Shown here piece by piece: positions 1 to 11,353 of a DNA stretch of 64,000 nucleotides; position 1 is the stretch's first letter, and each line of letters opens with the position of its first letter. This DNA is from Drosophila persimilis (lineage: Eukaryota; Arthropoda; Insecta; Diptera; Drosophilidae): NCBI RefSeq assembly GCF_003286085.1, contig NW_020825430.1, positions 1 to 64,000 of the forward strand, given 5' to 3'. The translations under genes and the position numbers were made by a program. The notes under the pieces are model-generated. The model did not search any database and had not been told where the DNA came from. It worked only from the letters and a program-made list of their open reading frames with translations.

Positions 1-361
1 TAATCGAGCATAAGACCCTAAACGGTCATGCAAGGAATAATTCGATCTACAAAGTGGAAGAACAACGGTATAAAGTTTCTAGTCAGTCTAATAGGAATCG
101 TGAAGTTTATGCGGCTCAACAGATCAGGGCTGTCTATGTCACCCCTGATCAAGTTGTGCATAAATATCACACCAAGCATTTTCTACGGTTTAACTAAGGA
201 TGGGAGGTTTACTAATAATAGTCTACTAGAGTAGATGGGAGTCTTACACCCGCATCCCAGTTAAGGCCCCGCAGAGCAAAGAGTAAAAAGTTTTTTCTGT
301 ACTGATTCTATACGGTCCTGGTGTACTTTGTACTGAGGGCACCATACACAGGAGCCGTATT

Positions 362-1445
362 CTAAGATCGGACGAACAAGCGAGGTATAGAGAGTCTATT
401 GTTATATAGGGGGTCGTCAAATTCCTTTGACCACCTCTTTATAAACCCAAGCACGCCCATGGCCTTATTTACCATGGTAGAAATGTGTTCGGAAAACTTT
501 AACTTGGGATCTAACATAACACCCAGATCATCCACCAGGGTAATTCTCTCAAGAGAACCCCCAAATAGGGTGTAGGGAGCCAACAAAGGGTTAGAACGAT
601 GAAATGTCATAACTTTGCATTTCGAGGCATTAAGGTGTAACAAGTTTGCACAACACCATGACTGAAAGCTATTGAGATCGGATTGCAAGCGAGAATGAAA
701 TGAAATGTCCTTGTACTGGACACAGAGTTTAACATCATCCGCATACATAAGTACTCGAGAGTATGTTATTACTGAAGGCAAGTCATTAATAAAGAGTGTG
801 AAGAGTAAGGGGCCTAGATGGCTGCCCTGTGGTACTCCCGAAGAAACCTTTACTGGTAAAGAGAGGGAGTTTTTGAAGAGGACTCTTTGAGACCTAGAAC
901 AAAGATAGCTAGAAATCCATCTCAGGAGGTTGGGCGGAAACCCTAAAAGGTCAAGTTTATGTGCTAAAAGGGAATGGTTTACAGAGTCGAATGCTTTACT
1001 AAAGTCGGTGTAAATAACATCCGTCTGTAAGTTACCTTGAAAGCCTTTAATAATGAAAGAGGTAAACTCTAACAAGTTCGTGGTGGTTGATCGCCGCCTT
1101 ATAAATCCATGCTGAGTTGGAGATATAAGTGACTTGCAGAGATGTTGCAAGTGCGGAGTTAAAACCTTCTCAAACAATTTGGGAATAGCGGATAACTTTG
1201 CTATACCTCTATAATTTTTTGCGTCAGACTTGCTACCTTTTTTATGGAGAGGAATTATAAACGATTCCTTCCAGATTGGGGGGGAAGCAAGAGGAATCAA
1301 TGGACAGGGTGAATAGTTTAAGCAATGGTCCACACAGAGCCTCGGCGCAGTACCTGAGTACACAACCTGGAACCCCGTCTGGACCCGGTGAAAACACCGG
1401 CTTAACTAGTCGAAGATCTTGAAGTAGGGAATATTCATTTAACAA
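362..1445 (-). pseudogene. Reverse transcriptase domain of CR1-type ORF2 (broken)
   Basis: The translation carries RT landmarks in order: SPGPDGVPG, a FSKAFDSV motif, SGVPQGSHLGPLLF, and the catalytic YADD near 740-750. The frame is broken near 1270, where this copy has seven G where the other copy has six, and again near 400, where copy 2 reads on to a C-terminus. The remaining C-terminal RT sequence lies in 1-361 in other frames. RT copies the element RNA at the nicked target (target-primed reverse transcription), as in all jockey-superfamily elements. It cannot make a full protein here. Confidence 0.85.
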
Positions 1446-1614
1446 GGGACTGAAAATGCCGTTCGACCTCGGTAATCCGTATGGGTACGGGTGACCAGAG
1501 TAGCGTTCCTCAGAATAGGTGGTTTGGAAAAACTGGGCAAAAAGATCGGCAATTGCCTGATCATTATTTGCCGACGTATTACAAAATGATAGCGAGGATG
1601 GGTGTGCGGACGTT

Positions 1615-2709
1615 CTAACGCTTACTGTTTACGAAGCAGTAAAACTGTTTAGGGTCCTGAGAAAAACGTATCCTGCAACGAGATAGGTAGTTCTTATAGC
1701 ATTGAGCATTAAGAACTGAAAAGTTTGACCGAGCTATTACATAACGAGAGTGAGAAGTAGGAGAACCCACTTCTTGAAATTTTTTATAAAGTCTTGATTT
1801 TAAGTTTTTTAGACTGGATAACTCTTTGGTAAACCAAGGGGGTTTTCCAGATCTAATCGGACAAGAAAGCGGGACACAAGAATCAAAAAATGTGCCAAGA
1901 GCATTGTAAAAAATGTTTGTGCCTTTTGTGACATCAGTGCACAAGTACAAAGCGGACCAATCAAAATCCCTAATTAGGTTATTAAGCTTCGCAAACTCGG
2001 CTTTACGAAAGCAACGGACACGTTCAGGTAGTCTACTCGACCGATCCAATACAGTTGGTCCTATGTCTAGCGACACCTCGAAAGTAGGGTGGTAGGCGTC
2101 TTCAGGTATAGTGAGCGGAAGGGCTCGGGTTAACAACACTATGGTCGGATCCGATACAAAGCATAGATCAAGCAATCGACCCAAGGAATTTTTCACATGA
2201 TTGACTTGAGACAGGGACAGGTCAAGCAAGCCGTCAACAAAGTCATGTCGTGACATGGGCACTAGGATACTAGACTCGTTTACCGAAGACCAAACAGTTC
2301 CTGGCAAGTTGAAGTCACCAAGAACTATCATACGATCTTTATCAGATAGCGAGGAAGCAACAGCGGTTAAAGCGGACAAGTGCTGCTCATAAATTGAAAT
2401 ATCCGAAGAAGGTGGGATATACGAGCAAGTAATGAATATAGCGAAAGCGGGAAGAATCAGTTTTACACACAGGAATTCCAGTTCCTGTTGAACTTGGACT
2501 GTGAAGTGTTCTGACGTGAAGTAAGAGTCCACTGCAATTAGAACCCCTCCTGCACGTCGAGACGAACGGTCCTTTCTAAAAGTTGTGTACCGACCTGCCA
2601 AAACCTCGGAACTAAGAATGTCCGGCTTTAACCAGGTTTCAGTAAACACAATAACGTGGGAAGCAAATGCAACACTATCCCGGAAAAGAATGCTGAGCTT
2701 ACTACGCAA
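1615..2709 (-). pseudogene. Endonuclease domain of CR1-type ORF2
   Basis: The N-terminal half of ORF2 is an APE-type endonuclease: VFTETWLK, a RAGGVLIAV segment, YIPPSS, and VLGDFNLPG (the catalytic Asp/Asn motif near 2310). The open frame actually continues upstream of 2709 and overlaps the end of ORF1 by several tens of bases, so the first Met of the frame is probably not the true start. The frame ends at 1615 because of one extra A in 'ttctaacgc' relative to copy 2. The domain nicks target DNA. It is related to the intact-looking frame at 61982-63310. Confidence 0.85.
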
Positions 2710-2744
2710 GCCTCTTACATTCTGATAGGTTACTAAAAGAGAAG

Positions 2745-3633
2745 TTAGTTTTTTGGAAAGGTTGGAGCAAGACGGGAAGTTGAGGAAGAGGAAGTTGAGG
2801 TTGAGGGTGGCACGCTGGAAAGATTTGGAAGCGATATGGGGGGCCTATTCTTCTTCTTAGCCTTAAACTCCTTCACCACCAAATGCTCCGGCCAAAATTT
2901 GGTGTAGCAAATGGTGTCAAATTGAGTTGGGGAGATGCTTATCTTAAACGACGCTATCTCCCTGGCATAAGAGAAGTTAAATTTCTCCACCTTTAAGCCC
3001 ACGGCTTTTATTTTGCTTTGAATGAAAGCAGTTACATCATTAGATGTGAGGTCAGGGGCCAGCCGTGAAACAAAAACTTGTCGTTTTGGTGGGACTCCCA
3101 CCAGTGGTTTAGTCACCGCAGGTCTAGTACCTGTGGTGGCAATATCCGGAGGTCCGGAACGTCTATTTACTGGTGGGATCGGGATAGACGGGACAACTAG
3201 TGAACTTGCGGACACCACGGACACGGACGCAGCAGACGTACTTGGCTGCACATTCTCCGAGGCGATGAATTCGGCTACCGAATCTGCATCGCCAGCAGCT
3301 TTCGTTGCCTTTGGAGTGGCAAACGAGATCAACTGCTGTACACTTGGAGTGGTCGGAGTCAATTTTTCGGCGGCGCACGGCTGAGTGACGGTTGGCACTT
3401 GCAGGTCCCGCGGAGTGACCTTTTTGCGCCTCGGAGACTCAGTTCAGCAGTTTTAAACCGCTAAACTGAGCCTCCATGGCTAGGAGCCGATCGTATTGGT
3501 TTTTAAAACCAACGGTCAGCTCCTTAAAGCCACTCCGCGTCTGCCTCATGAAAGCCACCATGTCTTTCTCCACCGCACGGCATGCCTCGCAACTGTAATG
3601 CAAGCCATTACGTTTGGCTATGGCATCGCTCAT
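2745..3633 (-). pseudogene. ORF1 of CR1-type element (frameshifted)
   Basis: The N-terminal part (3633 down to 3439) begins MSDAIAKRNG and contains a CEAC zinc-finger-like motif. The C-terminal part (3398 down to 2745) has a Ser/Thr/Pro-rich linker, an RRM-like segment starting VFVSRLAPDL, and a basic tail ending FPKN. A stop and frameshift near 3445 separates the two. ORF1 proteins of this group are RNA-binding chaperones. ORF1 ends inside the open frame of ORF2, an overlap typical of these elements. Copy 2 lacks about 149 bp (equivalent to 2964-3112) from this gene. Confidence 0.75.
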
Positions 3634-3654
3634 ATAAATACTCAGCATTCAGCA

Positions 3655-5240
3655 GAGAGTAGTTTTGAAAACGTCATTCAAGAGACTAGCAAGCCTCTAA
3701 ACCAATTTAAACAGCAGCTACTATTAGCGCAAGGGAGATTCACAGTTCATGAGTTAGTAAGAGTTTATGAAAATACCCGACATATTATTGAATTTGATAC
3801 GGTTGACAATCTGCTAATAATTTTAAAAGAATTTATTCAGCCTCACTTAACCACAGGAATACACTGCACTTTAGAAGATTTATACCTTATCCAAAATAAG
3901 CTAAAGGAAAACTTCATAAATAAATTTCTCTTCACGAGAAAGTTCCTCCAAGATGTAGTAAATTCAGAAGATAAAGCTATAATTATAGAAGAAACACATT
4001 GCAGAGCCCATAGAGGACTAGATGAAAATTACAAACAAATAACTAAGCTGTATTATTGGCCAAACCTGCACAAAAAATTAAAAGAATATATAAAAAATTG
4101 TGAGATCTGTAACAAAAACAAATATCACAGACACCCTGTAAAAATTCCAATTGGGGAAGCTCCCATTCCAGCAAAAGAAGGAGATCAATTACACTTAGAC
4201 ATATACTATGCCCAAAACCTAACATTCATAACTTGTATAGATTCTTATTCCAAATACTTGGTGGTCAAGGAAATTCAAAGTAAATTAAACATTGAAAATA
4301 AGGTAATGGAAATTTTGCAACACTTTCCGTTAGCAACATCATTAATGACTGACAACGAACCAAGCTTTACTTCAGCACAATTTAGATCATTCATACAAAG
4401 AAGTAACTTAACTATTTATTATGCTGATCCCAGACACAGCACCTCAAATGGCCAGGTAGAAAGGGTACATTCCACACTAACAGAAATAGCGCGGTGCATC
4501 AAGGATGAACTAAATCTAACAGATTATTCAGAAATAATAATAAGGGCGGCACTGAAATATAACCTGACGATACATTCAACGACCAATCAAATGCCATATG
4601 ACATATTGTATAACAAAATAGAACACAAACATAATCCAATATTACTTAAGGAAGCTCAGACCAAAATGCTTAAGCTACATAACAAAGATAGAAGAGAACG
4701 AGGGGGAACGTTGTGAGTTGCTGCGGACACCGCAACTCTACAGTTATACCCGATACTAAGTCAGTATGGCTCTCCTCCGGCAGACGCCGCTAATATTAAA
4801 CGACACGACAAAGAATGCGTGCGAGAGAGACAGAAAATCAGTCTGAGCGTGACGTCGGGCGCTGCGTAGCCAATGCAAATTGATTTGTTCCTTTTGGCTA
4901 CAAAAATTATCTGATCTGATCCAAATTCAGCAACCGGATAGATATAGTTATTCTCTATGATTCTGCGTCTTTAGTTTTCTCTTTCTTTGTGGGGGCGGAA
5001 GTGGACGGGGCAAAGTTTTGAAATATTTTTGGAGCAGTGACATATCACAGAAGTCTGGATCCAAAACATCGTTGGTCTAGCTCTTATAGGAGAAGTAGTT
5101 TATGAAAAGAAATTCGGGGAAAGAAATAAACTTCAATCCCGATACAAAAAGCAGGTAGTTAAGGAAAATCGACCGAATAAAATTATAATCAACAATAGAA
5201 ACAGAATTATACATAAAGATAACATCAAATATTAAATATT
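3655..5240 (+). pseudogene. Errantiviral pol C-terminus: integrase, interrupted
   Basis: From 3655 to about 4692 the frame shows the zinc-binding H..H..C..C (HCRAHRG and CEIC), then the DDE core: a HLDIYYA segment, LMTDNEPSFTS and STSNGQVERVHSTL. It then runs into the inserted DINE at 4696. The continuation after the insertion (about 5091-5240) carries a YEKKFGERNKL segment and a typical basic tail. Integrase joins viral DNA to the chromosome. The frame can appear to start at 3496, but the first 48 codons come from antisense CR1 sequence. The gene is split, so no intact enzyme is made. Confidence 0.85.
4696..5090 (-). mobile_element. DINE-1-like element fragment inside the errantivirus
   Basis: It starts with the conserved end cgagggggaacg, a hairpin (gagttgc...gcaactc, about 4712-4735) and the motif atacccgatact, then the GA-rich gagagagacag segment. 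It ends in the third internal 'ggcggaag' repeat. The other end with the microsatellite is missing. I orient it by taking the hairpin end as the 3' end, as in helentron-type DINE-1 elements. There is no coding potential. Confidence 0.8.
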
Positions 5241-5250
5241 TTTTCCAGAA

Positions 5251-6655
5251 AATGTCTGCGAATATACTTATACTGACTTTTGTTATATTGACGACTTCGG
5301 AAGTAATACGCATAGTGACTATCTATTGCTCAAAGACGACAGAGACGTTTACACTTATGAAACATACGCTGAACTTTTCCATATTACTAATTTGAGTTTT
5401 TATAGAGAGATAATTGATAAAGAATCCAAAAATGTCAACAAATCAATTAATTCAGACGATGAGTGGGAAATATCAATGGACTTAAGTCTATTAAAATTAA
5501 TGATTTCAGAATTAGTTCCAAAACGGAATGAAAGGGGAATTAATGAATTAGGTACCATTTGGAAATGGATAGCAGGCAGCCCTGATCATGACGACTTTTT
5601 GAAAATACAAAACAAAGTAAATGAATTAACTGAAAATAATAATAAACAATTTGTAATAAATTCCAAATTTTTCAAAGAAATTGAATTGCTATCAAATTCA
5701 TTAAAAAATGTCATCTTCAATGAAGAAACGATACTGAGAAAGCATCGTTTAAAATTAATAACTTTTGACCTACTAAATTTAGTTGATACCATAACCCTCT
5801 TAAAAGTAAACATTTTCAATACAAACATTTTAAATAAAAACGAAATAGAGGACATTTATAAGCATGAAAAACATCCTGTTGAACTGTCTGATCTGCTGGA
5901 CATTGCAACGGTTAAAATAATTCGAAATGCAGATTTAATAATCATTTACATAAAATATCCTCAAATTAAAGATATTTGCAAGTTTTACCATGCAAGAGCC
6001 ATCTCACAAAATGATGGAATGTTAGTTAAGTTTGTGAATGTAAGGAGAAATACTATTTAATGAATAATTTTAAAAGTGAAACTTTTAACAATTACGCACA
6101 AATAAATTTAAAGAATACCTGTTTCACCAATTTACTTAATGGCTTTAAAGCCAACTGCACTAAAAAAAGGGGAAAAAACAAAGAAATAGACATCATTCAG
6201 GATGGTGCCATATTAGTTTCAGGCAAAAATATCGTAGACAATACTACTTTGTTAGGATCGTATCTCCTTATATTCAACAACACAATTGTAATAAATAATA
6301 TAACCCACATAAATGATAAGGGTAAAATTCTATGATATATATCGCATCATAGATATAGCGATTTTGAATTAGTTGATTATATACAATCGAATGATAAGCA
6401 ATTTTCTTTTGATAATGTTAATATTTTAAATCCCCTTATAACATTAGGTAATACGGCCTTACCATTAACAACATTATTTTTAATCATTTCGATATTGATA
6501 ATGTTATTTTACTTCGGCTATAAATTAACCAAATTTGTACTTATTAAATCAATAAGAATACCGTCAGAAGAAATAGTGGAAAGCAACATTCAAATACTGT
6601 CAGAAGAAATTAGAGCTCTATCAGAACTTCAAAATGTATCGGGACGAAACATTTA
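5251..6655 (+). pseudogene. Errantiviral env-like gene (frameshifted)
   Basis: It opens at 5251 with a hydrophobic signal-peptide-like stretch. A shift near 5310 moves into the long frame 5326-6060. That frame has an RNER furin-like site followed by the conserved fusion-peptide region GINELGTIWKWI near 5530-5570. Further frame breaks lie near 6060 and 6335. A late hydrophobic stretch (about 6465-6545) is the membrane anchor, followed by a short cytoplasmic tail. This is the F-type glycoprotein layout of errantiviruses. At least three breaks make the gene non-functional. Confidence 0.8.
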
Positions 6656-6665
6656 AGAATGGGGG

Positions 6666-7193
6666 GAGTTACCGTACCCAATTCTATTGAGCTCTTATAC
6701 GAGTTGTAAACAATCTTTGGCTTTCCAAATCGAAAACAATTTCAATCTTGGGCCTCCGCCTAATTGATTTCTAAGATGTACAATCTCAAGGGCTCCCGCC
6801 GCAATCCCAATCTTTGACACTCGCCTAAATGGAAAACCAATGTTTGCCCACACCCGGCTTCTCATAAACAATCTCACTCCCGGCTTTCTGCAGATCCTGC
6901 ACTTTAGGCCTTTTACAGTTCTCTCTTTGGATGACGAAATCCAATACTCGGGATGGCGAAATCAATTGAAATGTTTATAGAAAAACTATTCCCGAAAGGG
7001 ATCAACGATGCAAAGATCAGAAAGTTCAAGCCAGTCTTGATCCAAAAGCGACACCGCAAAGTCGAGCTAAAAATTAAGATCGCGCAAACCCTTTGTCCGG
7101 AATCCTTTGTGACCCTCTACTTAAATCTATATCTGTGAAGTTAGAAGTAAAATAAAAACTTTTTAAAAACGCAATCCGCTACCGCAGTTATTT
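6666..7193 (+). repeat. Errantiviral 3' LTR
   Basis: It follows a polypurine tract (gaatgggggg) and begins agttaccg, matching the AGTTA start usual for gypsy-group LTRs. A polyadenylation signal (aataaa) occurs near 7152. The right end is placed at about 7193, where sequence of the HeT-A-like element begins; the exact last base is uncertain because no 5' LTR is present for comparison. Confidence 0.65.
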
Positions 7194-7196
7194 AAT

Positions 7197-10100
7197 TTGC
7201 ATTGCCGTTTTACACAATGTCGTTGTCATTTTATTTGCGGTTGTGTTTGCATGTGTGTTTGCGTTTGTGTTTGCTGCCAGGGCTTTCGTCATGAGAGGGG
7301 CGTTCAAGCTCAAACTCGAACCAGGTTCGATTGTAATGTTCGATCCGTTCGCTGCTTTTTCCGCTCGGGCTGAAGTATCGTCTATATGTAGGTATGAAGG
7401 CAGGTATGTTTCGAGGCCTCTTGTTCTGCAGACTCTTCACTGTTAGTCCGTCTCTTTGTCGTTTCCCCCTTTCGACTCTCTCAGTTGGTTTACTTGTTTC
7501 GTATGCAGGGTGGGGAGGAGGCAATAAGAATGTGTGGGTATTCGCGAGAGGCGGGAAAAGTGGCCGTGAGAGCGGCGTCTTTTCAGCATTTCCCTTTGTG
7601 TTTGGCTCTTGGCTGTGGCCGTGGATACATCAGCGATGGCTCGGTACTCACGCTTGCTGTTATCATTGTATTGGCTGCAGCCGCCGTCGCTGTGGCGTCG
7701 GCGCTCTGCATTGGCGTTGACGTTGGTGTTGGCGTCTGCGCAGAGTGCTCTGCTGCTGCTGCTGCTATTGGCGGAGTTGGTGTTGGTGTAGATGGCTCCT
7801 GCTGCTGCCGCTAGGGCCCCTCTGCGGGCCGGTCTGCCGCCGTCGCTGTGGCATCTGTTTGACCCCCGTCTGGCCATTCCCTTCGTCATGGTTGTTGTTA
7901 GTTTGTGTGTTGGCGATTTGCTGCCTGCTTGTTGTTTTTAATTGAAAAGTCTCTTGTGTGTGAGTGTGTTTGTGTTTAATGTATTTATTGGCACTTTCTA
8001 ACTCTTTACACAGTTTTCTCTCGTTAGTTTGTGTTTTTTTTTAAATTAATGTTATTTATTGGGGAGCAGAAAGTTTGTCGGTAGTAGTAGTGGCGGTGGG
8101 GGGAAGGGACTTTTGTCATGTCAGGGGGGGGCACGGCACGGAACGGCACACGACAGACACCACAAAAAGAAAACAGGGCACCGCAGAAAAAAGGAAATGG
8201 CGACACGGCAAAGAACAATCAAAAAGAGGCGACACGACACGGTTATAAACGTCCGACGATCGCAACCTCTCGAGCGGGTGGACGAGATGAGAGTAGCCGA
8301 CGAGGTTCATGATGGAACACTCCATGTCCGCCAACTCTCACAATCTCCCATCCACTCGAAAGACCCGATCGCCGATCGATATTTACCGGTGCTCTCACCC
8401 CCGGTTCCACTTTCACTCACCCCAATATTGAGTGAGATGAAAGTGGTCCGAGGGCAGCAGCACCGACAAGTAGGCAATGGAAAATTGCATTGGCTGTTTA
8501 TTTTAGTGGCTGCCTGTGTTGTTGTTGGTTAATAGCCTGTGTCGTATGTTCACTGCGCCGTGTGTATTGGCTGCTCTGTTGTCGAGGGATGGGATGGGAT
8601 GTGAAGGGGAAAGTTTGCCTGCTCCCTTATAACCGCACGGATACTGTAAACTTCTGGATCTTTCGATCCGGGCGCGAGACGCTCCGAGGAGACGACCGCA
8701 TAGCATCTTGTGGGCGGTTGAAATGGCTTTAATAGGGCGTTTGGCAGAGTGGCGAAGGTTGGCAGTGTATGTTTTATTCCTGCACAACCGCATTTAGCAT
8801 CTAGCGGCATTTGGAGTGGGTTGGGGTTGGGTGAGGAATTGGCTGGGCGTAATTGCCGAAGTCGGCGGCCGATAACACACTGGCATTGATAAATGCAATT
8901 TGAATTTGAATTGACTTTTGTAGGTTATCGGCTCGGGTATTTTCCTAATTGGCGTGGTATTTTTTTTTTTTTTGGTAATTAATGGCGTTGCCACTTGTCA
9001 GGTATTGGGGAATGGGTGATAGTTGGAAAAGAAGAAGAAGAAGGAGAAAACAAGAATGGTAAGTAAAAATATAAATGGACTACAAAAATATACAATTAGA
9101 CTACAATAAGACTACAATAAATTACAAAAACTTATTCCTAATATCACAGATAATTAACTAATGGTAACACACTACGGAACAATAAAAGTGACATCTACAA
9201 CAAAGCATTGTTGCGAACATTGCGCTGCATGCCGGTCGGCTCTGCTGTCTCCCTGTGCGTTGTGTTGGCTGGCTGGATTTTTGGTGTAGGCGTGCAGCGT
9301 GGGCAAAAATTGGAGATGGCGAGCGGCTCTGGTCCGGCCGCCCACGTTGCATCTGTCTGGATGATTGGCTGCGGCATCCGAATGGCACTGGTCCGACCAC
9401 CCGATGCAATGTCAATGATGTTGGAGTTGGCGTCGATGCGTGATGCCAATGGTCCGAGTTACCAGGATGCGTTGTCAGTAGAATTGGCCTGGCCTCCTCG
9501 GCCACGTTCATCGTCGGGTTGTTGGTGTGATTTTGAGTGGCTGCTGGTCCGGCCACCCAGATGAGGAGGTGTTCGTTTCGGCGTGTTATTTAATTTGTGT
9601 TTATTTGCAGGTACTTGTCGGCGTTTGGATGTTATTTGTGGCGACCCTTGTCTGGTTGGTGTTGACGTAAAACAGCAGGTGAGTATTTTGTGTGTTTTGG
9701 CAGTCTGCTTCTCCCTCCTGTTTCTTCTTCCTTTGCAGGATTTGCTGGCGTCCGGCGGCTCAACACCGCGCCATCCCGCCCTCACATAATGGCATGAGAG
9801 CCGGGTGCGACCCAGTGGAGCGCATCTGCGTCGTCGTTGGAAATGGCAGTTGTCTGTTTGGAGTGGAGTAACGTCACGGCCATGGGCAGTCGGCAGCGTC
9901 ATCGAAGGAGGCCTACTTTTCCGCCCCTTTGGCAGGAAATTGTTGATGTTGATGGCGAGGCAGCTTCTTGTTGGTCAGCTCTGTCTGTGTATTGGCAGGT
10001 ACGTGTGATTTTCGTGGGTTTTGGCAGTTTTTCGTTGTTGTCCGATTTACGTCTATTTCTTTGTATTTTAGTGGCTGGCCTCTGGACTTCTGTTGGAATT

Positions 10101-10310
10101 GACGGTAGTGCTGCTGATGAGGCCTCCAATTTCGTCCATTATACCTCAAGAGAGTTGCAGGAGTGGCGAGGCAGCTGCTGGAGGGGCAGCTCTGTCGGTT
10201 TAATAGCAGGTGAGTATGTTTGTTGGTCATTTGTAGATTTTTGTTAATTGTGTTTAATTTTTGTCTATTTTCAGGTTTTATTGGCACTAAACTTCTGCAA
10301 TTCGGCGCAA
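7197..10310 (-). other. Long C/A-rich 3' region of the HeT-A-like element
   Basis: There is no recognisable domain on either strand. The overlapping open frames here are low-complexity by-products of strand bias (runs of gct/ttg/tgt on plus, aac/cac on minus). Visible features are a T14-15 tract near 8960, GAA repeats near 9032, and motifs such as 'ggtccggcc' at about 9331 and 9547. The segment 7231-7550 is duplicated in inverted orientation at 14011-14330. Confidence 0.55.
9678..10274 (+). other. Intron-like GT-AG segments on the antisense strand
   Basis: On the plus strand, antisense to the gag element, three short segments have full Drosophila intron form. About 9678-9738 runs cag|gtgagt to a pyrimidine-rich tttgcag. 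About 9998-10071 runs cag|gtacgt to tattttag. About 10210-10274 runs cag|gtgagt to attttcag. They are 61-74 bp long and separated by about 260 and 140 bp. A further tttgcag acceptor occurs at about 9611 and a gtaagt donor near 9060. Whether they are used is unknown; the exons between them do not encode a recognisable protein. Confidence 0.45.
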
Positions 10311-11284
10311 TCAGTAGACGTCTTTTAATCCGTCGCTTTCGAAGTCGCCACTGGATTGTCCATTTAGAAACTTACGTAGGTCATCGTAAGGCTCTTCGTC
10401 GGTCCATTGGCTGTCGTCGTCCATGTCCATATCCGGCTCAGTGTCCGATATGGCTACTGCTGTTGCTGTATTGGCGGCGGCTGATGATGTTGGCAGAGGG
10501 GCAGGGACTGCTGGTGCTGTTGGTTGGAGTTGGGGCACGGCTGTTGTGCCCTTGCCATTTGCTGCAGCCAATTTTGTGAGTAGCTCTGCCATCTGGTCGA
10601 TCCTCCTTTCAAACTCTATTATACGCTGTACGTATAATTGCAGATTTTGAGCGCAGCTGCCATCGCACTGTGCGTCTGGCCGCTGCTGCTGCTGGTGTTG
10701 GCGTGGCGTCGGTCATGGCTGGGGATGATGTTCGCCATACCGATGCTGCTGCCGATGCTGCCGATCCGGTTATGGAGTGGCTGTGGATGTGGCTGCTGCT
10801 GGCGACGTTGGATTGGCTGCTGTCGCTGTTGGATTGGCTGTGGTTGCTGTTTGCGACGCTCCTCCTCCCTGGCGACCCTGTAGGCCAGGAGCTGCTGCCT
10901 GGCTGCCTTAAAGGATGGGCATCCCTTGTATGAGCTGATGTGCAGGCCCTGGCAGTTGGCGCATTTGGGAGCGGCACTCCTCGGCTTGCTGCAGTCTGTC
11001 GTCAGGTGCCCACCCGCGCATTTCGTGCAAACTGCAGCGCGTCTACAATATGCGCGGGTGTGGCCAAACACCTGGCAACGATGGCACTGGGCAGGGTCAC
11101 GGGAGACTCCAAGTCTCTCAACCGTGACGGGCCTCCCACCCAGGCGTCTCAGCTTCAACAGATCGAATTGGCCACGGTCCGGCTTGGAGGCGATCTGAGC
11201 CTCGAAGAGGTTGAATTGGCGGCTGCGATCGAATCGATCGTTGATCACCCTTACAAACCGAACCGTGAACCCCTCGTTCAGCAT
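10311..11284 (-). pseudogene. Jockey-clade Gag with three CCHC knuckles (truncated, frameshifted)
   Basis: The frame from 11284 to 10619 contains GFTVRFVRVIND, then KLRRLGGRPVTVE, and three knuckles in the jockey spacing: CHRCQVFGHTRAYC (C-x2-C-x4-H-x4-C), CTKCAGGHLTTDC (C-x2-C-x3-H-x4-C) and CANCQGLHISSYKGC (C-x2-C-x3-H-x6-C). A Gln/Pro/Ser-rich tail follows. A one-base shift near 10650-10690 moves to the frame ending at 10311, which carries the rest of the C-terminus (MAELLTKLAAANGK then an acidic end). The N-terminal part is missing at the junction with the gypsy element. In this family Gag packages element RNA and, for HeT-A and TART, targets telomeres. Confidence 0.75.
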
Positions 11285-11353
11285 ACTGCTGCGAGTCTAG
11301 TCTGGCGGCGTGGAGTGGGAGAGTCCTCGGATGAGGATCCTCAAGCCACGATC

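Larger units (their letters stand above)
1..3640 (-). mobile_element. CR1/jockey-type non-LTR retrotransposon, copy 1
   Basis: Reading on the minus strand from about 3640 to position 1 gives ORF1 with an N-terminal Cys motif and an RRM-like segment, then ORF2 with an apurinic endonuclease and a reverse transcriptase. There is no RNase H. This order fits the jockey/CR1 group. The element is cut by the window start at its 3' end. Its 5' end abuts errantiviral pol sequence near 3640, so it probably inserted into that provirus. A second copy lies at 60720-64000 in the same orientation; comparing the two exposes single-base indels in each that break the frames. It is a dead copy. The clade assignment (CR1 versus another jockey-superfamily clade) is moderate only. 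Confidence 0.85.
3640..7196 (+). mobile_element. Errantivirus (gypsy-type endogenous retrovirus), 3' half
   Basis: The plus strand holds the end of pol (integrase), an env-like region, a polypurine tract (about 6659-6667) and a 3' LTR. The 5' LTR, gag, protease and RT are absent; the left end is replaced by the CR1-type element at about 3640. A DINE-type element (4696-5090) sits inside the integrase C-terminus, and reading resumes on its far side. Errantiviruses are insect Ty3/gypsy elements with an acquired envelope gene. This copy is incomplete, frameshifted and inactive. Confidence 0.85.
7197..11300 (-). mobile_element. HeT-A-like gag-only jockey-clade element, 5' truncated
   Basis: On the minus strand a jockey-type Gag with three zinc knuckles (11284 to 10311) is followed by roughly 3.1 kb without RT or other long coding sequence, ending near 7197. 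The sense strand of this tail is strongly C/A-rich (the plus strand is G/T-rich). A gag gene followed directly by a long strand-biased 3' region is the layout of the telomeric HeT-A element. Loss of RT by deletion from a TART- or Doc-like element cannot be excluded. A 380 bp fragment of the same 3' end lies at 14011-14390 in the opposite orientation. Confidence 0.6.

Noticed and set aside
3496-3654. N-terminal extension of the integrase frame
   Set aside because: These codons are antisense CR1-type ORF1 sequence; the errantiviral homology starts only near 3655.
5077-5313. Minus-strand 78-codon frame at the pol-env junction
   Set aside because: It is antisense to recognisable errantiviral pol and env sequence.
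7443-10650. Many overlapping 60-150 codon frames on both strands in the C/A-rich tail of the HeT-A-like element
   Set aside because: Strand-biased composition removes stops; the frames overlap each other, lack domains, and are not shared as frames with the copy at 14011-14390.
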